Below, one piece after another: positions 1 to 9,342 of a DNA stretch of 64,000 nt (position 1 is its first letter; each line of letters starts with the position of its first letter). Made by a program: the position numbers and the translations under genes. The notes beneath the pieces are model-generated. The model searched no databases. It worked only from the letters and a program-made list of their open reading frames with translations, and was not told the DNA's origin. The stretch is from Lineus longissimus (Eukaryota > Nemertea > Pilidiophora > Heteronemertea > Lineidae), in contig NC_088308.1 of the NCBI RefSeq assembly GCF_910592395.1, positions 24,817,501-24,881,500 on the forward strand. The letters run 5' to 3'.

Positions 1-3000
1 CGGTCTCCATCTCTCCCGTGCTTTCCATGTACTGAGCCCACCACTTACGTAAAGCTCTGAATAGGAAAAGGATAAACAGAAAATGAGATGAAACGTCACC
101 TCTTTCAGAGTGATCTATTTTGGGGTTTGAAACAAGGGAAGATGCTGTTAATCACAGATTAAGAATACACACTAAAGCCAATAATTTCCACTTACTTGTC
201 TTTGGTTTTCATGATGTAAGCTTCAAGAGCTTGAGGTTCCTCAAACAGCATCCTTGGCACTTCAAATCTGTGGGTATCAGCTTTCTCATAACTGAAAGAC
301 AACAATAAACACAAAGTATTAGAGTAAGAATGGAAGGGGAGGCAAAATTTGCATCATGGACCTAGAAACACTGTACTCCACACTCGTGTGTACATGTACA
401 TTATGTGAAAGTGCTCACAAAATCCTTTTTAAGTCAGTACTGTCATTTGCACTAGGTGGCTAGACCAATGAGATAAAATACATACACAGGCACAGCTGAT
501 GTGATGTCTCCCTTCGCTTCGAGATGTTTAGCATAGTTGTAATAGGTTGTCCTAAGATGAACTCGGTCGTACATCTCTGAAGTGTCCATTGCCTGAAATA
601 ACCAAATCAATCATTGCAATTTTAGTTACAGAGGATGAGGAAATAGAGGTAAAGCAACTTGCCCAAGGTCACAAGCGACTTGGTAAGTCACAGGATGATG
701 TTCAGATAAGAACTCCAACACCATGACTACTAGATCATACCCCTCTTATATTTGCAGATAACCTTAAGACAGGTCAAGGCAGTGAACATACCTTATTCCA
801 TTGACCAGTGGATTGGTAGAACTCATTCAGAAGATCATATCTCTGACAGTTCTTCAGTAGGCGCTCAGCATCTTCTGTGAGTCCCAGTTGGATAGCCAAG
901 ACAGCCACTTGAGCATCTAACTCCGGTTCTTTCATGGCTTCCCTCAGTGCCTTGGCACCGCGAGCATGGCCCATATTACCCAGACATACGCTGGCCACAT
1001 CAAGTCGACGACTTTTCACACACATCTTGGCCATGTTTTCCCACACAGATTCACTGCAATGACAACACAAACATTTATTCAAATGCTAACTGTCTGACAT
1101 TCACCACAACTACATGATTTTTCAAAAGATTACATTGGCAGACAACCGAGGCCTTCTGGTTTTGCTTGAAGCTCAGCCAGCTAGAACTTTTTCTCTTACA
1201 GACTCAAGTTGAGTACAATGGTGACAGGACTGAAAAAAACCTGTCCTACCTGATTGAATACAGTATCAAATGAGCCAGGTATAGCAAGTCAGCATACCAG
1301 CTAGATGCTTTGGCATTCTGTAATCCCTATGTTTTAGCACAAAAATATGACGAATCAATCACCTACTTTTTGATTAACTTGATAGCTTTAAAAGCCTCAT
1401 CCATGTTCCCAATGGTTAAGTAGTAACTGAAGTTCAACATGGCATCTCTTGTGTTCTTGTCACTGTATTCCAATCCTACAAAATCTCTCATTGTCCACCG
1501 GGCAACCAACTTCGATAATGTGTTGGGCATTGATGTTTGTGGCCTGTCTGTGATTTGGGCAGTCTGATCTTCGGATTCTTCAGTCTACATCAAACACAGA
1601 GAAGAATGTGAGCAAACTCTATAGTGAGTAGCAATGCTTGTAAAGCACCAAGTTTACTTGTCTATCAAATGCAACTGGCATGCGAGCTGAATTCAATACT
1701 GCATACGTCTGACTATGCTGTGACTTATCATCTGCTCAACTCTTATGTAAGTCTCAACATCTGAGAACCAGGTCAGTTCCACTTTGACCAACTGCATGTC
1801 CACAATTTTGAGGCATTTCACACGAACAATGCCTCCAAGTTTAGTTCCAAATGAAATAACAATAATCATCACAAGAACATACCTTTTTAATGAAATAATA
1901 ATAGGGCACTTCCAAGCCAATTAGTCCACTGTATGTCAGATTCATTGCAAAGTTATCTTGGAGGAGAATTCCATTCTCGGGTGTGGAAAAAAGAGACACT
2001 ATCATAGTCTCAATCTACAAATAAGAGCAAGAAGATGTATGAAGTCTACACAATCTGAGTCTGACACAAGTTTTGAAGACACATTCAGTTATTCAATGAA
2101 GTGTAAACTACTAAAAGTCTTGGACAAAACTCTAGCATTGATGAAACATAAAGCACTACTCATGAAGTGACCTTTGCGACCCGAGCAAACTGCTCACCTT
2201 ATCCTCCATGACATGCTTTGATAACGACACTGCAGCCTTCTCCTTGTTCTCGTCTTCTTTCTGTTGTTTACCACGCAGAAGTTTAGCCTCACAGACCAAC
2301 AGCTTGGACTCATGGGAATCCCAATAGTGTGACAATGGATAACGCCCGGCAATGTCCTTTGCAGCCTGATTTTTTCCTCTGGAACAAAACATGCATTCAT
2401 TTTAACTGCATGAATTCTGATTTGTGCATAATGTACATTCTGAGAATGACGTTGAAGAGCAAAGTTGCAGTAAAAAGTGAATGCACTGAATGGGGGATAG
2501 AGCCTTTACACCTACCTCTCCTCAGCGGAAATGTATTCATCATCTGCCGTCTGGGTATCGAAGTCATCCTGCTCACCCTTCCCAGATTCGAAGTTGAAGA
2601 ACTGCAGCGTGTCTAGCTCAACGTCCCAGATATACAGCTTGGGATCTGGTGACCCATCAGGATTTGAGGCAATGATGCTCACTCTGTTACCAGTTGAGTT
2701 GACGCGGACTGATTCAATGCGGCCGAAGCCTGGGATCACATCGTGCAGGTTCTTTGGGCTGGCGTGTTGCTTGGCCTCCCTGGAAATTAGGAAACAATAA
2801 CGATTAAAACAATGTCTGTGAATTTGTAGATACCTCATGAACTAATAGGCTAACAGACTAAAATTTGACTTCAAACTGAATTTTGAACAATGGTTTCAAA
2901 GAGAGTCGGCAGGTAGCAGCCAGGTAGGTCAGATTAAGTTACACTTTGTTGCCAGTAGGGATCTCTCCCATCTCAAAGTACATCAAATCATATTCAACGT

Positions 3001-6000
3001 GTCGACTTACCTTCGTGACAAATCATAGATTTTTATGAAACCACCCTCACTTCCAATGGCCAGGAAATTACCACAGATATCTAAGAAGATGGGATCACCC
3101 TCCAACTCGGTGAAACTGATAAGCTGCTTTACTGTACCCTGAAAGTGGCAAGATGAGAGTTCTGGTGATAAAATTTCCAACAAACATGGAAGGGTGGACC
3201 GTTACTTTAAACTTCTGATTCTAATCAGTCCAAAAAACCGAGAAAAAAACGAAAGATTCTGTGCACTCAAGACACTTTTGATTTTTCAACGTGAATGCAA
3301 ACCGGTATTGCATTAATGTTAACAGATGAGTTGTCCTCGTACCTGATGTGTTCTGACTTGAACCTTGCCTGGTTCAACTGTGTATACATTCTGTTCATAG
3401 AGGCAGTTCAGATGAGATTCAGTGGCGAAAGTGCCAGTTGGACGTATCGCTGATTTATCTGGTGTGTATTCATAGACTGTGAATTTCTTGTTGTTCCAAA
3501 CAGCTAGGAATTCCTGTAAGAAAAAGTGTATTCCCGTATGAGAAAAGTTATTAAGCTTCTATCAATATTTACGACCTACTCTGGCAAGAACAGTTGATGC
3601 ACTCTCTTTGCCCAATGTCAGAAATCCTGTCAGCATTTTTAATGAACTTACCTTGGTAGTGTATGTGCCTTTGACTTGAAAATCTGTCTTCACCTCCAGG
3701 TTAGTGCCAGTCCCAAAGATATTGACTGAGAGCATTGTTGGCCCAGTTTGAAGGACAGCAATCTGGTCTGCATAGTGGGCACTCATGACTTGTTCACTGA
3801 GGACGTAGACCACCTCTACTGCATTGACAGCTAGTAAGTTCCTTGGCCCCCACTGAAAAAGAAACCAAATGTTTAATCCAAGACATCGGGGGCTGGTTGG
3901 TGAAGACTTGTTTGTGATTTATGATCTGTAGTTCAATGAGAATTTAGTGTTATACTCAACTCAGTATGTTCAGGGGAGAGTAACTTCCAAACAAACAGAA
4001 TGTGTCAGCCTCGGACATGATATTTTATGAGTTCTTGAATATCACTGGAACTAAAGTACCTCAATCTGCAAGATATTTCCTTCAATATTTGACGGAGGTT
4101 GAAAATGCCACTTGTCCTCAGGCTCTGCTTTCTTCCCCGGTATACCTAGAGAGGAATATTTCCACATGGCGACAGTCCCCGACGATGTTCCCACTGCAAG
4201 GACTTGCTTAGCAATGGAGTAAGAAACGCATGTCAGTTGAGTGTCTCTTCCATAACTCTGTGACTGTTCGCCAGTGCTTTTCAGCACTGTATCGGCATTC
4301 AGAATGTAGTTTTCTTCCCTATCTATATCCCATAGCCTGAAAAGATTGAAGAAAGTGATTGGTAGATTTATGATCACAATTTGCTATTATTCAAAGATAA
4401 ACACCATGGTAATGTCTGTCTCTGAGCAATAAAGTTGATAGAAGATGAGTGAAATATAATGACTATTTAATCTAGACCATAAAAAAGGTTTTAAATTTGT
4501 ATTCTTTAATAATTAATTTCAGTGGACGTAAGTCGATGCTGTTAAGGATGACAGCGCATGCAAGTCAAAATGTTCCCAAATAGTTTTGAGCTCTCACCTG
4601 ACAACACTTTCACCTGAAACTGTTGCAAGCACACCCTTTCCAGCCCAGATCACATCGGCCTCTGCGGCCTTCCCACTCAGCTTGACCTTCATGATCTCTC
4701 TTGCATCACCATCGGTCGTGACACTGTGCTGACTCAGGATCAGGTTCTCCCCGATGGTAACCAAAATATTCTTCTCTTCATAGTAAAGCAGCTTCTTCAC
4801 TGCCTCATCAATAGTGAAAAGATTCACTAATTTTCCAGCTTCGTTGATGAAAGAAACACCTCCTGTAATGCAAGTTTTGCATTGATTAGATTTCATCTAA
4901 TGCACCACACTAGACACAATGGAGAAAGTTTTTACAGGAATTGCTAACTTAACTAAAACACTGCCCAAAGAAGAAAGTAGAACACTTTTATACGTACAAC
5001 ATTCTCAAAGTGCTTTATGATTATTCCCCTACCTTATACAGAAACCTTTTCTGCAGAAACCTCAAACAGACTGCTCTACAGTCGGCTATTTCAGGCCAGT
5101 TGTGACCATACAATAAGGCTCAAACCCACGAGACGCTCTTAACTGTGTAACTGGCTCTCAACAATTTCACTATTGTTCACAATGACTTCCTCAGGACTGT
5201 TCCTATCAGACCTATCAAAACCCACATGGCCTAGTCCTGGCTGTGAGTGATAATCTGTTTCATACTGAGATCACTAACCATTTTCTAAGCCAATGAAGAA
5301 TGACTGTGCTTCGGAAGGCAGCAAAGATGGTCCCTTCATTCCATCTTTTCCTCTTCTCCAAGTAAACATATCCAAGGCATTTTCATCACCACTGACTGCA
5401 GCTCTTGCCAGGGCCTTCAAATCACTGCAACCAATGGCAATAAAATGCAGTTGAGACAGAGAACAGCAAGCAGGCTTTCTTTACAAATCTAAAGATAAAC
5501 CAACAGTCCGCAGTCATACTGATACAACTGATATTACGTTCATTTATTGCAATCCACTGACCTTGATCATGATCTTGATTTTTCACATGATCATTCGTTC
5601 TCTCCAGAAATGAGAAAGGTTTGGAAGTAACTGCACAAGGGAAGGGATGCTTTATGATGTAACAACACCATGAAATAGTACTAGAAGGAAGCTTTCATGT
5701 AGTTGTACTTACTTGTTTGGGTCAACAGGCGGGAGAGGTTTGAGAAGAACTTTGGTGACACCTTCATGGACATTGTGTTGACATAACGGGATGTGTTGTA
5801 CTCTCCCCCGGGCATCCACTTTAAACACTAGGATAAAACCACTCTGAAACAACAAATGATTGTATCTAGTACGGACACATCACAATCTTACTTGTCTTGG
5901 ATCGCTAGCGAAAGTTGTGGCCCAATTAAATACACCAGAGATCCACAAGACCACAACAGAACTACAACACAGAAATAGGTTTGAAAAACAAACTTCTATG

Positions 6001-6759
6001 TGGCCATAAGAAGAGTCAACCTATAATTCAATTGCAGACAGCCATCACATAGTTTTCTTAATCAATCGCAGCTACTCAGCCAGTTTCCATGTGAAAAAAT
6101 TCAATAGACTGAAATTGGAAAGGTTTTGCCTTTATACCTACCGAGTCTCCTGTTAGTAGACGAGTCCCGCTCGAAGACCATTCCATGGCTTTGATATCAG
6201 TGCGATGAACCGTAGGCACATCATGAAGTTCCCGCTCATGTTCATTCCAAACAATGATTTCGCCTGTATCCCAACCAATGGCCACTATCTTTTTTGTTGG
6301 ATGCCATCTGACACAGGTCGGGGGGCTGGACCTCTGGAATTCCCCATGAGGAAGAACTTCTCCCTACAGGAACAATATAGAAATTTTATAAGCAGAATTA
6401 AGTTTCAAACACATGACCTAAATAAGAACCAAATGATGGATCTCTCTGTTGCAGATTTAGGAAATAAAAGGTAGCAGGCAGTTGGCTTCATTCAGATACA
6501 AAATGCAGGTACTGGAGGACCAAAACCCAGTCAGTGTTCAGGGTCAAATGAACTATCAATTGAGTACCGTGGACGAAATGTTTCCTTGTCTGTAGAGAAT
6601 TAATAGTTTACTTGCCTCATCTTGATATAGATTAACACATCCACCTGTTGCTGCATTGTATGAAGAAACTGCAAGGATTGTTTGGTTCTCATGCCAAGCA
6701 ATATTTGTTTTATTCCCATGATGGCTGGACTGGAGCTTGAAGTCAAAATAGACTGCCAT
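1..6759 (-). CDS. IFT140: Intraflagellar transport protein 140 homologue (IFT-A subunit), 5' part, 17 coding exons
   Basis: IFT140 is a core IFT-A subunit that acts in retrograde ciliary transport and in entry of membrane proteins into cilia. The spliced product reads like animal IFT140 throughout: two N-terminal WD40 propellers (hallmarks [73 protein letters not shown]), then GLEVPYYYF and the start of the TPR-like solenoid ([59 protein letters not shown]). Exons from 5' to 3': 6759-6616, 6363-6142, 5843-5713, 5424-5279, 4862-4598, 4336-4060, 3852-3652, 3513-3343, 3138-3011, 2779-2516, 2378-2198, 2014-1883, 1584-1367, 1053-792, 592-486, 291-196, 56-1. All phases join, giving about 1,000 codons. 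Known family members are ~1,450 aa, so the C-terminal third lies off the left edge. ATG at 6759 follows an acceptor at 6780 and matches the family N-terminus. Intron 1 appears to use a GC donor. Confidence 0.96.
625..735 (-). repeat. CORE-SINE (MIR-like) fragment in an IFT140 intron
   Basis: In reverse complement, part of the interval reads GTGACCTTGGGCAAGTTGCT followed by TTACCTCTATTTCCTCATC. This is close to the conserved central domain of CORE-SINEs such as mammalian MIR, recognised from memory of that consensus. The tRNA-derived head is not clear and the ends are uncertain, so this is a degraded fragment. It lies in the intron between the exons at 792-1053 and 486-592. Confidence 0.6.
5075..5165 (-). 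repeat. Possible tRNA-derived SINE remnant
   Basis: The reverse complement contains GTTAAGAGCGTCTCGTGGGT followed by TTGAGCC. This resembles the tRNA-derived head of a SINE, with a B-box-like GGTTTGAGCC. No A-box or tail could be placed with confidence. It sits in the IFT140 intron between exons 4862-4598 and 5424-5279. Confidence 0.3.
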
Positions 6760-6779
6760 TCTGGACGGATAAGTAGATG
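6616..6779 (-). other. IFT140: IFT140 first coding exon with 20-nt 5' UTR
   Basis: On the minus strand a pyrimidine-rich acceptor (TTTCTTCCAG) ends at 6780. It is followed by 20 nt of 5' UTR and the ATG at 6759, so at least one non-coding exon lies further upstream (larger coordinates). Homology requires this exon to stop after GAT GAG at 6616, in phase 0, where the flank reads GAG|GCAAGT. That is a GC-type donor with otherwise ideal consensus. The GT-type alternative a few bases on (6612/6611) would end in phase 1 and break the join to the next exon at 6363. Confidence 0.8.
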
Positions 6780-7462
6780 CTGGAAGAAATTGGTATGAAA
6801 AGTATGACTATAAGTACATGTCTTGAATAATTTCATATCATGTATTACTATTAGGCAATAGCCTTTTGGACAAAGACGAAATCAGAGCCAACAAAACAAA
6901 TGCGCACACTCGGAACACGCAAGAAGGCCAAAGCCGACTTAACTTCTTAAGACAATGTCACAAGTCGCTGTTGCCCTTTGACTTGTTCCAGGTGAAACAT
7001 TTGTCTTGAAACGCATGACTCAGACTGGTCAGCACCCAAACAATCTTCTAAAAAAAGGTTGATGCAAACATGGGAAAGCCAAAGCCAAGGTGAAGATTGA
7101 TTCACACATTTCATTCCCAAAAATCCCATGCCCGAGTCGAGTGTCAGTCCCACAAAGAGTAATTTGTTCTTAAACTTATTTAGTTACCACAAAACAGAGA
7201 CACTTGACTGTCCTGTACTGTGCAGGGAGTGGACGTGGATTACTCTTATAGGCCTACTGAACTGGAACTCAGAACTGGATTGAGTGGATAATATAGGCTA
7301 TCACACATCACTGACACTAGTCGTCTAAGAGAGAATCAAAGATCCATGTATGTATTCAATTCAAGACACAAAAAAACATCCGTCATTCATCTCCTTCGTT
7401 TTTCAGTCAAGGCAACCAGTTCAATGTGAAGACTGTATTCACATGCATATTTCTAAACCTAC

Positions 7463-7550
7463 CACGTTGTTTGAAAAAGTATCAATCGGACGCAAATTAC
7501 TGATGTTCAGCTAAAGTTTGGTGGTTGCTATAGAATGACACTCCATTTTC
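7463..7550 (-). other. Inferred non-coding first exon of IFT140
   Basis: A minus-strand donor (CGTG|GTAGGT) ends a possible 5' UTR exon at 7463, about 680 bases upstream of the acceptor at 6780. The transcription start is not visible, so the right end given here is arbitrary. It is inferred only from the donor consensus and from the need for an upstream exon. Confidence 0.3.
7524..7537 (-). promoter_or_regulatory. X-box-like (RFX) site upstream of IFT140
   Basis: Read on the minus strand the 14-mer is CATTCTATAGCAAC. It matches the ciliary X-box consensus GTHNYYATRRNAAC at 12 of 14 positions and has a perfect 3' half (ATAGCAAC). Only the first two bases differ. RFX factors are established regulators of IFT genes, and the position just upstream of the inferred first exon suits such a site. 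A single degenerate match can arise by chance. Confidence 0.35.
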
Positions 7551-7594
7551 ACGATTTTGCTCTCACGAAAATATGACGATGTCCCGGATGTAAA

Positions 7595-8218
7595 CGCTTG
7601 TTGGCTGATCATTTATTGGTTCCCCAATTCTGCGGTAAGTGGTAGTGTTCAAGGCGCATGCGTTGACGGACTGAAGAAATTTCCTATGTCAGGTGACCTT
7701 CTCATTCTTCTTGCGGGAAACCATGAAACTAAAGTTCTGACACGTACGGCATGCAGTAGGGCCTGCTGTAAATTTGTCAGGAGCCGTTGTAAGTTTCAAA
7801 AGTGGAGTCACTTGCAGTTGAAAGGATTTTTATCACAGAATGAAGGCCATTCATCTGGAAGCTGCAACATTCAACAACATAAGATTTGTAAATCATTGTA
7901 ATGGCCTTATTTATACTCCCTTTAAACCCGGGCCGGGGTTTAAATCTTGATATAAGATGCAAAAACCTTGGTGGTCAAGATGCTACAGGCCCTGAGAAGC
8001 AATAACAATCAAAGATATTTGTGAAGGACTCTATGATTTGAGAGACTATCTTTCACTCTACACCACCCATGCATTGTGTACACAATGTGCAGCTGATGTA
8101 CGCCATGGTCATCCCCATCTATTAATAGACTTCAGCCCCAGTGACGTTTGTACGACAAATCCCAAAACGAGGCCGTACCACAGAATTGGGGAACCAAACA
8201 GCGATCAGCCAACAAGCG
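7595..8218. mobile_element. MITE/foldback-like insertion with ~44-bp inverted ends
   Basis: The left end (7595-7638) and the right end (about 8175-8218) are inverted copies. Identical blocks are CGCTTGTTGGCTGATC and TTGGTTCCCCAATTCTG, separated by five diverged bases. Both outer flanks carry ATGTAA (7588-7593 and 8219-8224), as expected of a 6-bp target-site duplication; on the left one extra A separates it from the inverted end. No transposase frame is visible inside, so it would be non-autonomous. The left arm contains a plus-strand splice-donor consensus (GCG|GTAAGT at 7634/7635). Confidence 0.6.
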
Positions 8219-8224
8219 ATGTAA

Positions 8225-9200
8225 GGTCTCACTAGCCGGTGCGGAGGCCAGGCCTACCTTCCTCCAAAATGACGCGACGTCATTTCATGCATACCCCTGT
8301 TCAAGCGGCTGTAAAATTGGCAGTACTTTACTCTCACACAAGCCTATACATTTCTGAATAGCTTGTATCTTGTAGAATACATCTGGCCAAGTTTCAACGT
8401 CGTCTAGACATACAGGCATGCATAGACTAATGCAGCACAATGCATGAGACACCCTGTATGTTAACGCAAATTTGAAAAATTTCACCTCTATGCCTTATAA
8501 CTTCAAAGATTAACAAGGGTGGTGAAAAAGAATTTTCATACACATCTACTCATCACCTTGAGAAAGCCAACTGGCGACTATTTCAATCTTTTATATAAAA
8601 ATAGGCTGTCGTTGCGGCTTTTGTTTGAGATTTTTGCCCTCGAAATTTTACCTTGAGAACATGTGCAATCTCACAGGAACCAGTCGATGTCAACATCTTC
8701 TTGATCTATAAATAGCATGCGGGGCCTGCTCACCGCGTGAGTGCACAGAGAAAACTGGTATTTTCCTCAAATAATGAGGCTAGTGAGACTTAGAACAAAT
8801 AGATGGAACCTGGAATGCCGAAGCGCCTTTTGAAGCAAACTTGGCTTCAGCCCTGTCATGAAGACGACATTTTCACAACCAACTTATTTGTTCCGCTATT
8901 AGAAGACGGGGAAAGACACCGAGGAAAGATTGTCTCAAAGATATATCTGAATATCCTGAATTCTGAAAGGTGATAGAGACAAATAAATTAGCCCCTTGAG
9001 GACGAAATATTGGTCTAGAGACAAAAATGACCAGGGAATGAAATTTGATCTGGGGTCAAGTAATACCCGAGCAATTATTTTTGCATGAATATTTGGCTGC
9101 GAAAAAATACTCGGCAAGTTCCTAGACTCCATGAGCAGTCCATTCTTTAGGTCTCCTTATGAGAAACGAGGCCGGTCCACTGCGTCGGGAGTGTAGTAGT
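8225..9200. other. Intergenic DNA between IFT140 and the divergent small gene
   Basis: No frame with splice support was found on either strand. It contains AT-rich unique-looking sequence and a short ACACCCTGTAT motif near 8450 that resembles an eroded repeat terminus. Nothing else could be supported. Confidence 0.5.
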
Positions 9201-9204
9201 TCAC

Positions 9205-9300
9205 CCCGATATTGATGACGTCATCTCACGATCGTCTGAGCACGTGCAAAAAACCTGACGGTACGGCGGCTTTTTTGTTTCAAAACTTCTCCGTTAAATT
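9205..9300 (+). promoter_or_regulatory. Candidate promoter with CRE palindrome and E-box
   Basis: A perfect 12-bp palindrome GATGACGTCATC (9214-9225) contains the CREB/ATF site TGACGTCA. A CACGTG E-box follows at 9241-9246. Both lie 100-130 bases upstream of the inferred plus-strand donor at 9345/9346, so they suit a promoter of the small divergent gene. Neither a TATA box nor a start site was identified. Confidence 0.4.
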
Positions 9301-9342
9301 CTTTGATTCTACATCTATTTCGCAAATAAATACATCTTTTGG

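Noticed and set aside
7557-7901. 114-codon plus-strand frame near the IFT140 promoter
   Set aside because: Overlaps the MITE end, shows no recognisable features, and has a strong splice donor inside the frame.
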